Assembly: GCA_030148985.1 (NCBI GenBank)
Contig: JASBSJ010000004.1
Location: 62,001 to 126,000 of the forward strand
Source: Sphingopyxis sp.
Lineage (GTDB): Bacteria > Pseudomonadota > Alphaproteobacteria > Sphingomonadales > Sphingomonadaceae
Direction: 5' to 3'
DNA length: 64,000 nt
Both the position numbers and the translations under genes were made by a program. The stretch's first letter is position 1. Every line of letters begins with the position of its first letter. Below the pieces are notes generated by a model. It did no database searches and was not told the DNA's origin. It worked only from the letters and a program-made list of their open reading frames with translations. Below, one piece after another: positions 42,328 to 53,511 of this stretch.

Positions 42328-42855
42328 GTGAACGCCGAAACCCACCTCAACGACCTGTCGCTGCGGCTACTCGGGCGCGCGTTCGACGAACTCGAACCCG
42401 AAGAAAGCCGGGTGGTGGAGGCGATCGCCCGGCGCGCGCCGACGAGCCGCGATGCCGCCGACCTGGGCGATGCGCAGGCGAGCAGGGGCGACCGGCTGGC
42501 CGACCGGGTCGCGGCGGTCGGCGGGTCGTGGGGGTTCATCATCGCCTTTGCCGTCGTGCTGTTCGGGTGGATGCTGCTCAATTCGCAGGTGCTCCAGCAT
42601 TTTGGGATGGCGTTCGACCCTTACCCGTTCATTTTCCTCAACCTGATGCTATCGACGCTCGCGGCGATTCAGGCGCCGATCATCATGATGAGCCAGAACC
42701 GCCAGGCGGCGAAGGACCGGCTGACCGCGAGCGTCGACTATGAAATCAATTTGCGCGCCGAGCTGGAGATCATGCGGTTGCATCACAAGATCGATGCGTT
42801 GGTGGAGAAGGTCGATGCGCTGGGTGTGCGGGGCGATGCGGGCGGGGCCTCGTAG
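42328..42855 (+). CDS. DUF1003 membrane protein
   Basis: 175 residues from a GTG 7 bases after the NnrU stop. A polar N-terminus of about 55 residues is followed by the DUF1003 core: DRLADRVAAVGGSWGFIIAF (helix 1), VLFGWMLLNSQ, DPYPFIFLNLMLSTLAAIQAPIIMMSQNRQ in parts (helix 2 and the conserved loop), then AAKDRLTASVDYEINLRAELEI and a coiled-coil tail. This matches PF06210, a two-helix inner-membrane family often annotated as cyclic-nucleotide-linked but uncharacterised. Close spacing suggests co-expression with NnrU. Confidence 0.88.
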   Translation: MNAETHLNDLSLRLLGRAFDELEPEESRVVEAIARRAPTSRDAADLGDAQASRGDRLADRVAAVGGSWGFIIAFAVVLFGWMLLNSQVLQHFGMAFDPYPFIFLNLMLSTLAAIQAPIIMMSQNRQAAKDRLTASVDYEINLRAELEIMRLHHKIDALVEKVDALGVRGDAGGAS

Positions 42856-42896
42856 GGGTGCGCGGCATGTCCGCTTTGGGGGGAGCGGACGTTCAA

Positions 42897-43032
42897 ATCC
42901 TCCCTGTCGCGTAGCGATGGGGAGGGGGACCGCCGCGAAGCGGTGGTGGAGGGGCCGCAACGGTAGCGCCAAGGCCCCTCCGTCAGCGCTTCGCGCTGCC
43001 ACCTCCCCATGGCCTTCGGCCACAGGGAGGAT
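42897..43032. repeat. ATCCTCCCTGT...ACAGGGAGGAT inverted repeat element
   Basis: The outer arms ATCCTCCCTGT and ACAGGGAGGAT bracket inner pairs such as GATGGGGAGG/CCTCCCCAT, CCGCGAAGCGG and GGAGGGGCC/GGCCCCTCC. The whole 136 bp can fold into one long stem. It lies between convergent genes; no gene is seen in 42856-43067. Confidence 0.8.
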
Positions 43033-43067
43033 ATTATGTCCGCAACCGGTCGCTTCCGGCCGAAACC

Positions 43068-44059
<992 letters not shown>

Positions 44060-44063
<4 letters not shown>

Positions 44064-45307
44064 GGGGATTCTCCTGTGGGTTCGTCCGCGACGCCATCGG
44101 CGGCATATTTGGTCGCGGCAACGTCGCCGATAACATTGCCGAGCGTGCGGAAAATATCGGGAAAGGTCTCGACCGCGACGAGCAGCCCCAGCGGTGCGAC
44201 GGGGACGCCCATCGACACGGCGATCGGCGCGATCGAGGTCACGAAGCTGATCGAGCCGGGCAGGCTGACCGAGCTGAGCGCCGCGGCGATCGCGACGGCG
44301 AGCCCAACCGCCATTTCCCATGCCGTCAGCTCGATCCCGAACAGCCAGGCGACATAGACGACGACGGCGAGGTTCATCGCCGGGCTGGTGAAACGGAACA
44401 GCGCGACGGCGAGTGGCAGCACGACATCGGCCTTTTTCGGATCGACGCCGAGGTCTTCGGACGCCGAAAGCATCGCGGGCAGGCTGGCGAGCGAGCTTTG
44501 CGTGCTGAGCGCGACGGCGAGCGTCGGCACCATCGCACGGACGAAACGCGGCAGGGGGATGCCGACGATGAACCAGGTCAGGAGCAGGCCGAGGAGGATG
44601 CAGCACACGCCGATTCCCGCGAGGATCAGCACATAATGGACGAGGCCGCCGAACGCCGCGAGGCCGGCCTTGACCGCGAGCGCATAGCCCAGCGCAAAGA
44701 CGCCGATCGGCGCGAGCGCGAGCACCCAGCCGATGACGATCAGCATCGCGTCGCCGAGCGCCTTGAACAGCCCCGACAGCGTCGCGCGCTGCACGGGTTC
44801 GAGGCGGGTGATGGCAAAGGCGAAGATGGTGGTGAAGACGATCAGCGGCAGGATCGCCGTCTCGGCGGCGGCGGCGATCGGGTTGGTCGGGATCAGCGAC
44901 AAGAGGAAATCGCCGAAGGTCGGCGACGATCCCGCCTCGGCCGTCCCGCCCAGCCCCTCGCGCAGCGCCGTGGCGGCGCCTGCGGATAGCGGGAACAGGC
45001 GCAGCAGCAGCGGCGTCATCACCAGCGACATCAGCCCCGACAGGGTGATGGCGCCAAGGAAGATCATCACCGCGCGAAAGGCCAGCCGACCCGCGCGCGC
45101 CGCGTCGGCGGTCGCGGTAATGCCGGTGATAAGCAGCGCGACCACCAGCGGCACGATCGTCATCTTGAGCGCGTTGAGCCAGAGCAAGCCCACCGGCTCA
45201 ACAAAGGCAAGCGAGGCGGTGCCGGCATCGGGCGCCGCCAGGTCGATGGCGATCCCCAGCACCATGCCGGCGACGAGCGACGAAAGGATGAACCAGGCGG
45301 ATTTCAA
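44060..45307 (-). CDS. Dicarboxylate/amino acid:cation symporter (DAACS family)
   Basis: 415 residues starting at a TTG (45307), with GGGGAGA 8 bases before it; the longer open frame upstream runs through glmM on the other strand and is not coding. Family features are clear: [21 protein letters not shown] (helix 2), the re-entrant loop with serine-rich [13 protein letters not shown], the substrate-site [21 protein letters not shown], and [14 protein letters not shown] in the second hairpin. These proteins import C4-dicarboxylates, glutamate or aspartate with Na+ or H+. The LPGS segment with an Ala/Ser-rich loop makes the exact substrate uncertain. It is the first gene of a pair with the aldo/keto reductase. 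Confidence 0.92.
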
Positions 45308-45478
45308 GACGGATTCTCCCCGCGTGTGATTTCGGTCTGCTTGCCAAGCAATTGAGCGTGACTTAGAGCAGCTTGCAGACGAAACGGGAACCGATTTTTG
45401 GGCCGGATATTGCCCCCAAGGGGCCGTCCCGCCGGGCAAACGACCCGAACGGGCGGCGGATCGAACGACAGAGGTGGC

Positions 45479-46816
45479 ATGCGCAAATTTTTCGGAACCG
45501 ACGGGATTCGCGGGCTGACGAACAAGGTTCCGATGACCGCCGAGGTCGCGATGCGCGTCGGCATGGCGGCGGGCGCGCATTTCCTGCGCGGGCAGCACAA
45601 GCACCGTGTTGTCATCGGCAAGGACACGCGCCTGTCGGGCTATATGCTGGAAAATGCGCTCGTCGCGGGCTTCACCAGCGTCGGCATGGACGTGGTGCAG
45701 GTGGGTCCGATGCCGACCCCGGCGATCGCGATGCTGACGCGCTCGATGCGCGCCGACCTGGGCGTGATGATTTCCGCGAGCCACAACCCCTATCAGGACA
45801 ACGGGATCAAACTGTTCGGGCCCGACGGTTACAAGCTGTCCGACGCCGACGAAGCGGCCATCGAACGGTTGCTGGGCGAAGAACCGCGGCTCGCCGACCC
45901 CGCGCTGATCGGGCGTGCGAAGCGGATCGACGATGCGCGCGGGCGCTATATCCACGCGGTGAAGCAAAGCCTGCCCGAAACGGTGCGCCTCGACGGACTG
46001 CGTATCGTGCTCGATTGCGCGAACGGCGCTGCCTATAACAGCGCGCCGACGGTGTTCTGGGAATTGGGCGCCGATGTGGTGGCGATCGGCGTGTCGCCGA
46101 ACGGTGTTAACATCAACGATAACTGCGGATCGACCGCGCCCGCGCTGCTCCAGGAAACAGTGGTCGCGAGCGGCGCCGACATCGGCATTGCGCTCGACGG
46201 CGACGCCGACCGGCTGATCGTCGTCGACGAAAAGGGCAGACTTGTCGATGGCGATCAGATCATGGCGCTGATCGGCGCAAGCTGGGCGCGGCAGGGGCGG
46301 CTGAAAGGCGGCGGCGTCGTCGCGACGGTGATGTCGAACCTGGGGCTCGAACGCTTTCTGGAGGGGCAGGGGCTGCGGCTGGAACGCACCAAGGTCGGCG
46401 ACCGATATGTGCTCGAACGCATGAAGGAAGGCGGCTTTAACGTCGGCGGTGAACAGTCGGGGCATATGATATTGTCCGACCATGCGACGACGGGCGACGG
46501 CACGCTGGCCGCATTGCAGGTGCTGGCCGAGCTCGTCGCGGCGCAACGGCCCGCGAGCGAATTGCTGCACCAGTTCGACGCCGTGCCGCAGCTTTTGAAG
46601 AATGTCCGCTTTGCGGGCGGCAAGCCGCTCGACGACAGCCATGTCATCGCGGCGATCGCCGAGGGCGAGGCGGCGCTGAATGGCCGCGGGCGCCTCGTCA
46701 TCCGCCCGTCGGGGACCGAACCGCTGATCCGCGTGATGGCCGAGGGCGACGATGCGGGCGAGGTCGAGCGCGTGGTCGATATGATCTGCGACGCGGTCCG
46801 CGCGGCGGCTGTTTGA
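45479..46816 (+). CDS. glmM: Phosphoglucosamine mutase
   Basis: 445 residues, standard GlmM length. [15 protein letters not shown] opens the protein. The phospho-serine is S101 in [14 protein letters not shown], the Mg-binding loop is LDGDADRLI near 240, the sugar loop GGEQSGHMI near 323 and the phosphate-binding [15 protein letters not shown] near 412. It converts glucosamine-6-phosphate to glucosamine-1-phosphate for UDP-GlcNAc, needed for peptidoglycan and LPS. The ATG at 45479 (GAGGTGGC upstream) is used; the longer frame lacks family support. In many alphaproteobacteria glmM follows ftsH or folP; here folP lies 6 kb downstream, so the usual pairing is broken. Confidence 0.96.
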   Translation: MRKFFGTDGIRGLTNKVPMTAEVAMRVGMAAGAHFLRGQHKHRVVIGKDTRLSGYMLENALVAGFTSVGMDVVQVGPMPTPAIAMLTRSMRADLGVMISASHNPYQDNGIKLFGPDGYKLSDADEAAIERLLGEEPRLADPALIGRAKRIDDARGRYIHAVKQSLPETVRLDGLRIVLDCANGAAYNSAPTVFWELGADVVAIGVSPNGVNINDNCGSTAPALLQETVVASGADIGIALDGDADRLIVVDEKGRLVDGDQIMALIGASWARQGRLKGGGVVATVMSNLGLERFLEGQGLRLERTKVGDRYVLERMKEGGFNVGGEQSGHMILSDHATTGDGTLAALQVLAELVAAQRPASELLHQFDAVPQLLKNVRFAGGKPLDDSHVIAAIAEGEAALNGRGRLVIRPSGTEPLIRVMAEGDDAGEVERVVDMICDAVRAAAV

Positions 46817-46851
46817 GTATCGCTCTTTCCCGTTTGTCGCCGGGCCCGGGG

Positions 46852-46924
46852 TTGTCGAAGCACCGTTCTTTTCTCTATGGACCGGAAAGGAAGAACGGCC
46901 CTTCGACAAGCTCAGGGCGAACGG
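46852..46924. repeat. TTGTCGAAG-type inverted repeat
   Basis: GTTGTCGAAG...CCGTTCTT at the left is matched by AAGAACGG...CTTCGACAAG at the right, the common sphingomonad palindrome of this type. It lies between glmM and the DUF1272 gene and ends 18 bases before the latter's start codon. Confidence 0.75.
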
Positions 46925-46942
46925 CTTTTAAGGACTTTAGAT

Positions 46943-47176
46943 ATGCTTGAAATGCGACCCGATGGCGAACGCTGTGGACGCGATTTGCCTGCCGACATCC
47001 ACGGCGCCTTCATCTGCTCGTTCGAGTGCACCTTTTGCGCGAATTGCGCCGACAAGCTCGACGAGCGTTGCCCCAATTGCGGCGGCGACCTGCTCGACCG
47101 GCCGCTCCGCGAAGGCGCGGCGCTGGCGAAATTTCCGGCTTCGACGGAGCGGAAGCATCCGGGGGCCCGAGGCTAG
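46943..47176 (+). CDS. DUF1272 zinc-ribbon-like protein
   Basis: 77 residues. The cysteines are C11, then C25-x3-C29-x2-C32-x2-C35 (CSFECTFCANC) and CPNC (C43, C46), which fits the DUF1272 family (PF06906) of small zinc-binding proteins with no known function. The N-terminus MLEMRPDGERCGRDLP is conserved in the family and fixes the start. Its TAG stop is six bases before the ATG of the thiD-VOC gene, so the two are probably one transcript. Confidence 0.88.
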   Translation: MLEMRPDGERCGRDLPADIHGAFICSFECTFCANCADKLDERCPNCGGDLLDRPLREGAALAKFPASTERKHPGARG

Positions 47177-47182
47177 GTGCCG

Positions 47183-48328
47183 ATGACCCCCCGCGTGCTG
47201 ATCATCGCCGGATCGGACAGCGGCGGCGGCGCGGGGATTCAGGCCGATATCAAGGCGGTGACGATGCTCGGCGGTCATGCGATGACCGCGATCACCGCGA
47301 TCACCGCGCAGAACACGCTGGGCGTGCAGGGCGTGCATCCGGTGCCGACCGACATGGTGCTGGCGCAGATCGACAGCGTCGTCGCCGACATCGGTGTTGA
47401 CGCTGTTAAGATCGGCATGATCGGCAGCGCCGAAACCGCGGCGGCGGTGGCGACGCGTCTCTCGCGCCCCGACCTCGCCGAAGCGCCTTTGGTGTTCGAC
47501 CCGGTGATGATCGCGACGAGCGGGTCGGTGCTCGCCGACGCGGCGACGATCGACGCGTTCCGTGCGCTGCTGCGGCGCGCGACGGTCGCGACGCCGAACC
47601 TGCCCGAACTCGACGCGCTGGGCGGCGAGGAGGCGGTGCTCGCGCATGGCTGTTCGCTGCTCGTCAAGGGCGGGCACGGCGCGGGCGCGACGGTGACCGA
47701 TCGCTTGCTCGAACCGGGCGAGGGCGAGGTCGCGCGCTGGGAAGCGCCGCGGATCGACACGCAGCACAGTCACGGCACAGGCTGCACACTCGCGAGCGCG
47801 ATTGCGTGCGGGTTGGCGGAGGGAATGCCGCTGGAACCCGCGATCGCGCGTGCGCGCGATTTCGTGCGGCTCGCGCTGCTTGATGCCCCGGGGCTGGGGC
47901 AGGGGCATGGCCCGATGGGGCAGCAGATGGTGCGCAACGACGGGCTGTTCACCGGCCCCGCGCTCAACCAGATCACGCTGCCTGCGCGCGATTATGCGGC
48001 GTCGGTGGCGTTCTACAAACAACTCGGGCTGACCCAGATCGTCGACAGTCCGGACAATGGATATGCCCGCTTCGAGGCGGCGAACGGGGTCACCTTGTCG
48101 ATCCATGTCGGCGATGGCGACGCGGGCGGCGCGGCGGCGTATCTGGAGAGCGGCGCGCTCGATGCGTGGGTCGCTTATCTGGCGCGGCGCGGGGTGCGGT
48201 TCGACCAGATGCCGAAGGACGAGGATTGGGGCTGGCGCGAGGCGCGGCTGACCGATCCCGCGGGGAACCGGCTGTGCCTGTATCAGGCGGGCGAATATCG
48301 GAGGTATCCGCCGTGGCGGGTTGAGTAG
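47183..48328 (+). CDS. thiD: ThiD (HMP/HMP-P kinase) fused to a C-terminal VOC domain
   Basis: 381 residues. Residues 1-250 are a ThiD kinase of thiamine synthesis: LIIAGSDSGGGAGIQADIKA at 6-25, DPVMIATSG (106-114), LLVKGGHG (159-166) and anion-hole HSHGTGCTLASAI (195-207). Both phosphorylation steps, HMP to HMP-PP, are expected. Residues 258-381 are an unrelated VOC (glyoxalase/bleomycin-resistance fold) domain: LNQITLPARDYAASVAFYKQL, ARFEAANGVTLSIHVG, REARLTDPAGNRLCLYQAG. The first metal-ligand position is Gln where many VOC enzymes have His. ThiD is normally about 260-270 residues, so the added domain is unusual. The ATG at 47183 is preferred over the GTG at 47177 for spacing from GAGG. 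Confidence 0.9.
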   Translation: MTPRVLIIAGSDSGGGAGIQADIKAVTMLGGHAMTAITAITAQNTLGVQGVHPVPTDMVLAQIDSVVADIGVDAVKIGMIGSAETAAAVATRLSRPDLAEAPLVFDPVMIATSGSVLADAATIDAFRALLRRATVATPNLPELDALGGEEAVLAHGCSLLVKGGHGAGATVTDRLLEPGEGEVARWEAPRIDTQHSHGTGCTLASAIACGLAEGMPLEPAIARARDFVRLALLDAPGLGQGHGPMGQQMVRNDGLFTGPALNQITLPARDYAASVAFYKQLGLTQIVDSPDNGYARFEAANGVTLSIHVGDGDAGGAAAYLESGALDAWVAYLARRGVRFDQMPKDEDWGWREARLTDPAGNRLCLYQAGEYRRYPPWRVE

Positions 48329-48405
48329 GTGCAGGACTTTGTAGCTGGATTTCCTTTCGGGTTTTTGGTTCTTTCCTCGGTCACATTGAAAAGCTGGGAT
48401 TCCGT

Positions 48406-49122
48406 ATGAAATTTTCTCGTCTTCTACTATCCGCAGCCTGCATGATGACCGGGGTTTTAGCGACCGCCAAGGCCCAGCAGGCTTTGGTGATCGAACGATT
48501 GGACAAGGAAAACGCCGAGCATCCCACTTTGTCGCCGTCTGATGCGGAAGCCGCCGTTCTTGACAAGGCAAAAAGGGTCGCCGGGGCCAATGGCAAATGT
48601 GTCCCGACCGGCGTCACACTGGAGGCACCCGTTGCCATAACGGGAGATCCTTTTCTTTTTAGCGGGATACTGGATGGAAGCATCAATAATGCTTGGCGTG
48701 TATACGCTTTGTTGAAGGGCTGCGGCGACGCTTTGATCCAGCGTTATGTCGTGATCGATATGAAGGAAGGCAAGCGAGTGGCCTTGCCAGTCCATCCGGG
48801 GCGGTCGCTGGCCACGCTCAAAATCGTACGAGACACCAGTCCCAATGCAGGCGTGCAAGCGCTTGCGGTCGTAAAAAGGCGAAAACCCGATTGTGACGGG
48901 AAGGACATGGCGTTGGTTGCGATTCAGATCGCCAATGAGGAAAAGGATCTGGGACCAGAAGTTTACGGTGTCCGTTACGTAGGAAGTTGGACCGAAAGCT
49001 GGAAACTCAAAACCTGTGGCATCGTTGTCGATGTACCCATTCGATTCACCGCCGACGGTGACGGCGGGGCCTATACGAATATCAAGGGCGATGAAGTTCG
49101 CGAAGTGACCGAGAGCCTGTAA
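48406..49122 (+). CDS. Secreted protein of unknown function, atypical composition
   Basis: 238 residues. Residues 1-23 are a signal peptide ([18 protein letters not shown], then TAKAQQ). The mature protein has four Cys, [27 protein letters not shown] and LKTCGIVV, spaced as two possible disulfides. A short TPR-unrelated helical start ([20 protein letters not shown]) is followed by strand-rich sequence. No family is recognised. Its codons are clearly less GC-rich than its neighbours, with more A- and T-ending codons, which suggests recent acquisition. It ends 2 bp before rnhB on the same strand, so rnhB may depend on its transcript. Confidence 0.75.
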   Translation: MKFSRLLLSAACMMTGVLATAKAQQALVIERLDKENAEHPTLSPSDAEAAVLDKAKRVAGANGKCVPTGVTLEAPVAITGDPFLFSGILDGSINNAWRVYALLKGCGDALIQRYVVIDMKEGKRVALPVHPGRSLATLKIVRDTSPNAGVQALAVVKRRKPDCDGKDMALVAIQIANEEKDLGPEVYGVRYVGSWTESWKLKTCGIVVDVPIRFTADGDGGAYTNIKGDEVREVTESL

Positions 49123-49124
49123 CA

Positions 49125-49694
49125 ATGCGGGAACCGCAACTGGCTGTGGGAGTCGACGAAGCCGGGCGCGGGCCGCTTGCGGGGCCGGTCGTCGCGGCGG
49201 CGGTGCTGCTGTGCGAGGGCGGCATCGCGGGGCTCGACGATTCGAAGAAGCTCAGCGCCAAACGCCGCGGCGAACTCGAGGTCGAGATCAGGGCGCGCTG
49301 CCGCTGGGGCATCGGCGAAGCAAGCGTCGCCGAAATTGACAGCGTTAACATATTGCAGGCGACCTTCCTGGCGATGACGCGCGCGGTCGAGGCGCTGGGG
49401 TTCGAGCCGCAGGACATATGGGTCGACGGCAATCGCCTGCCCAAATGGCGTTATACCGCGCGCGCGATCATAGGCGGCGACGCGCTGCATCCGTGCATTT
49501 CGGCGGCGAGCATCCTCGCGAAGCAGCATCGCGACCGTTTCATGACGGCGGCGGCGCGCGATTTCCCGGCCTTTGGCTGGGAGCGCAACATGGGCTATGG
49601 TACGTCCCACCATCTCGCGGCGCTGCGCCAGCATGGCCCGACGCCGCTCCACCGGACCAGTTTTGCCCCGGTCGCGCAATTGCAGCTGGTCTGA
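49125..49694 (+). CDS. rnhB: Ribonuclease HII
   Basis: 189 residues. The acidic active site is visible: D11-E12 in [13 protein letters not shown], then Asp in LDDSKKLS region partners and IWVDGNRLP, with the tyrosine/glycine-rich [10 protein letters not shown] near the end. It removes RNA from RNA-DNA hybrids and single ribonucleotides from DNA. In several alphaproteobacteria rnhB lies next to ccrM-type methylase genes, and here ccrM follows 1.3 kb downstream with an SDR between. The ATG lies 2 bp after the preceding stop. Confidence 0.95.
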   Translation: MREPQLAVGVDEAGRGPLAGPVVAAAVLLCEGGIAGLDDSKKLSAKRRGELEVEIRARCRWGIGEASVAEIDSVNILQATFLAMTRAVEALGFEPQDIWVDGNRLPKWRYTARAIIGGDALHPCISAASILAKQHRDRFMTAAARDFPAFGWERNMGYGTSHHLAALRQHGPTPLHRTSFAPVAQLQLV

Positions 49695-49720
49695 AGCCCG
49701 ACAGCAAAAGGGGGAAGGCG

Positions 49721-50617
49721 ATGAGCAGGGGATTTTCGGCCGACGACGTGTCGGCGCAGTCCGGCCGCACCTTCCTGGTCACCGGAGCCAATGCCGGGCT
49801 GGGCTTTGAGGTTTCCAAGATTCTCGCGGCACGCGGCGCGCAGGTGATCCTTGCCTGCCGCGATGCGGCGAAGGCCGAGGCGGCGATGGACCGCATCCGC
49901 GCCGACGTGCCCGACGCTTTGTTATCGTCCCAGCCGCTCGACCTCGCCGATCTTGAGCAGGTCCGTGAAGCGGCTGCGGCGGTGCTGGCGGGGCCGCGGA
50001 TAGACGTACTCGTCAACAATGCCGGGGTGATGATCCCGCCGCGCACGCTGACCAAACAGGGTTATGAGTTGCAGTTCGGGGTCAACCACCTGGGCCCCTT
50101 TGCCTTCACCGGGCTGGTGCACCCTCACGTCGATGACCGCATCGTCGTGACCGCCAGCATCGCGCACAAGAGCGGGACGATGGATTACAGCGACCTGTCG
50201 GCGTCGCGCGGCTATCATAATTGGGCGCGGTACCAGATGAGCAAGCTGGCGAATCTGCTTTACATGTTCGAGCTCGACCGGCGGCTGGGCGCCGCGGGGC
50301 GCGCGACGCAGGCGATCGGATGCCATCCGGGCGTTGCGCTTACCGAGCTGCAACGGCATCTGCCGCTGCCGCTCCGCTACATGACCCCGCTCGCCGCGCC
50401 CTTTTTCAACAGCGCGGCGCAGGGGGCATGGCCGACCTTGCAGGCGGCGACGGGCGCGCATGTGCAGGGCGGCGACTATCTGGGGCCGCAGGGGCTGGGC
50501 GAAGTCACGGGACGATCGGGTCCGGCGCGCGCGAGCCGCGCGGCGCGCGATCCGAAACTGGCGCGCGAGCTGTGGGAGCGGTCGGTCGAGCTGACGGGGG
50601 TCGATCCGGGGATTTAG
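49721..50617 (+). CDS. Short-chain dehydrogenase/reductase
   Basis: 298 residues. The NAD(P) motif is TGANAGLG (about 22-29), the structural motif NNAG is in VLVNNAGVMIPP, the catalytic Ser is in VVTASIAHKSG and YxxxK is YQMSK (after NWAR). The C-terminal part resembles the retinol dehydrogenase/WWOX-like group (CHPGVALTEL, then ARASRAARDPKLARELWE). The substrate is unknown. AGGGGGAAGG precedes the ATG at 49721. It sits between rnhB and ccrM. Confidence 0.92.
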   Translation: MSRGFSADDVSAQSGRTFLVTGANAGLGFEVSKILAARGAQVILACRDAAKAEAAMDRIRADVPDALLSSQPLDLADLEQVREAAAAVLAGPRIDVLVNNAGVMIPPRTLTKQGYELQFGVNHLGPFAFTGLVHPHVDDRIVVTASIAHKSGTMDYSDLSASRGYHNWARYQMSKLANLLYMFELDRRLGAAGRATQAIGCHPGVALTELQRHLPLPLRYMTPLAAPFFNSAAQGAWPTLQAATGAHVQGGDYLGPQGLGEVTGRSGPARASRAARDPKLARELWERSVELTGVDPGI

Positions 50618-50625
50618 CTTTCAAA

Positions 50626-50806
50626 CCCTCTCCCCTTGCGGGAGAGGGACGTGAAGACTTGGCAGCTTGCTGCCTAGTCGAAGCTGGGTGAGGGGTTGCG
50701 GTCGCAAGGCGACCGCGCGAGCCTCTGGCTCGCAGACCCCCTCATCCAACTGCGCCTAGTCGCTTCGCGACAAGGCTTCGTATCCTTCTCCCGCAAGGGG
50801 AGAAGG
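50626..50806. repeat. CTCTCCCCTTGCGGGAGAG-type repeat cluster
   Basis: Opens with CCCTCTCCCCTTGCGGGAGAG and closes with CTTCTCCCGCAAGGGGAGAAG, with inner palindromes GGCAGCTTGCTGCC and GGTCGCAAGGCGACC. It occupies the first half of the SDR-ccrM gap and probably ends SDR transcripts. The T-rich tail at 50807-50825 supports termination. Confidence 0.75.
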
Positions 50807-50830
50807 TTTTTCCGCTTTTTTTTTTGCAGT

Positions 50831-50982
50831 GAGTCCCCGTCGCCACACTACCAGTGGTTGAGTCCCCCTGCCGCGGCAGACTCCATATGTCGTGGGGGAC
50901 TCGTTTCGTTCCTGTCCCGTTAACCATTATGACACCGGGAATCCCTAGAATCCTTGGCTTGACGGCGGACTCTGCCGGACTC
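50831..50982. promoter_or_regulatory. Cluster of eight GANTC sites upstream of ccrM
   Basis: GANTC occurs at 50831, 50860, 50879, 50898, 50939, 50948, 50968 and 50978, eight times in 152 bp directly before ccrM. About one would be expected per 300 bp at this base composition. GANTC is the CcrM target, so the promoter region can be densely methylated by its own product. A TTAACC at about 50920 could be half of a CtrA site. Confidence 0.7.
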
Positions 50983-51016
50983 ATCAGGGGCTTCTTTCGA
51001 TCGAAGAGCGGGGTGA

Positions 51017-52159
<1,143 letters not shown>

Positions 52160-52173
52160 GCTCAAAGGATAAT

Positions 52174-52251
52174 CGTCGCCCCCGCGAAGGCGGGGGCCGC
52201 TATAGGCTTTGCGCAAGGTTGCCAGCGGCCCCCGCCTTCGCGGGGGCGACG
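52174..52251. repeat. 78-bp inverted-repeat element, GC-rich variant, copy 2
   Basis: CGTCGCCCCCGCGAAGGCGG at the left faces CGCCTTCGCGGGGGCGACG at the right. Its length is exactly 78 bp, as in the other copies, but its arm sequence differs. It ends 14 bases before the folP start codon. Confidence 0.85.
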
Positions 52252-52265
52252 ATATGGGGAAACGC

Positions 52266-53396
52266 ATGTTCCAACCGCTGACCAAGCCCGACCTCGGCAA
52301 GACATCGGAGGATGCGCGCGTCTACCTCCGCCCGACCTGCTTCGTCGACCGCCCGCACGAGCTCGACGAGGGCGCGCTGCGCATCGCCGACACGATGGTC
52401 TGGTTCGCCGCGTGGCACGTCAGCTTGCGCGATAATGGCGCGATCCGCTCGGCCATCGTCCCGGTGGCCGAACTCGACGACTGGATCGCGGCGATGCCGG
52501 ACCGACTGGGCGAGGCGGCGCGGGCGCAGCGTGCGGGCGTGGTCCGCCCGCGCGGCAATCTTCAGCTCGGCGCGCGCACGATTCGGCTCGGCGAGCCGCA
52601 GCTGATGGGCATTTTGAACGTCACTCCCGACAGTTTTTCGGACGGCGGCAAGCATGTCGATGCGGTCGCGGCGGCCGATGCGGGCTTTGCCATGGCAACC
52701 GCGGGCGCGGCGATCGTCGACGTCGGCGGCGAATCGACGCGGCCCGGCGCGCCGCTGGTGTGGGAAGGCGACGAGATCCGGCGCGTCGAAGCCGTGGTCG
52801 CGGCGCTGGCAAAGGGCGGGGTCGCGGTGTCGATCGACACGCGCAAGGCGGCGGTGATGGAGGCGGCACTTGCGGCGGGGGCCGGCATCGTCAACGATAT
52901 TTCGGCGTTGCGCTATGACGATCGCGCGATGGAGGTCGTCGTGCAGGCGGGCTGTCCGGTGGTGCTGATGCACGCGCCGTCGGCCAAGAGCGACCCCCAT
53001 GAGGGCGGAACTTACGCCCATGTCCTGTTCGACGTGTATGACATGCTCGCCGAGCGCGTCGCGGCGTGTGTGGCGGCGGGAATCGATCCGGCAAAGATCA
53101 TCGTCGATCCGGGAATCGGTTTCGGCAAGGGGGTGGGCGACAATCTGGCGCTGGTGAACGGGCTGGCGCTATTCCACACGCTCGGCTGCCCGATATTGTT
53201 CGGCGCGAGCCGCAAGCGGATGATCGGTGCGCTCGACAATGAGGCCGCGGCCGACCAGCGGCTCGGCGGGACGATTGCGCTGCATTATCAGGCGGCGGCG
53301 CACGGCGCGCAGCTGCTGCGCGTCCATGACATTGCCGAGAACCGGCAAGCGCTGCGCATCTGGCGCGGTTTGAGGGATGCGGCGTTGACGGCTTAG
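52266..53396 (+). CDS. folP: Dihydropteroate synthase
   Basis: 376 residues. The pterin-binding domain (about 110-370) shows every family motif: MGILNVTPDSFSDGG, VGGESTRPGAP, IDTRKAAVMEAAL, NDISALRYDD and DPGIGFGKG, then LFGASRKRMIG. It joins p-aminobenzoate to the dihydropterin diphosphate in folate synthesis. The 100-residue N-terminal extension (YLRPTCFVDRPHELDEG) is normal in alphaproteobacteria. The ATG at 52266 is chosen because GGGGAAA lies just upstream; an in-frame ATG at 52254 is possible. The gene is preceded by a 78-bp repeat and followed by another, so its transcript is framed by hairpins. Confidence 0.94.
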   Translation: MFQPLTKPDLGKTSEDARVYLRPTCFVDRPHELDEGALRIADTMVWFAAWHVSLRDNGAIRSAIVPVAELDDWIAAMPDRLGEAARAQRAGVVRPRGNLQLGARTIRLGEPQLMGILNVTPDSFSDGGKHVDAVAAADAGFAMATAGAAIVDVGGESTRPGAPLVWEGDEIRRVEAVVAALAKGGVAVSIDTRKAAVMEAALAAGAGIVNDISALRYDDRAMEVVVQAGCPVVLMHAPSAKSDPHEGGTYAHVLFDVYDMLAERVAACVAAGIDPAKIIVDPGIGFGKGVGDNLALVNGLALFHTLGCPILFGASRKRMIGALDNEAAADQRLGGTIALHYQAAAHGAQLLRVHDIAENRQALRIWRGLRDAALTA

Positions 53397-53414
53397 CCAA
53401 TCGTCAGTTCACAT

Positions 53415-53492
53415 CGTCATCCCGGCGAAGGCCGGGATCTCACCCTATCGATATGACGCACCGGCGAGATCCCGGCCTTCGCCGGGATGACG
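53415..53492. repeat. 78-bp inverted-repeat element, copy 3
   Basis: Left arm CGTCATCCCGGCGAAGGCCG and right arm CGGCCTTCGCCGGGATGACG are near-perfect reverse complements. It sits between the convergent folP and NtrC-type regulator genes, where it could end both transcripts. Confidence 0.88.
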
Positions 53493-53511
53493 ACAGGCTG
53501 GAAGGATGGCG

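Noticed and set aside
45308-46909. The 534-codon upstream extension of the DAACS symporter frame
   Set aside because: It runs antisense through glmM; the TTG at 45307 has a good ribosome site and matches the family start.
50911-50935. A full CtrA box upstream of ccrM
   Set aside because: Only one TTAA half-site (TTAACC) is seen; the second half at the right spacing is missing.
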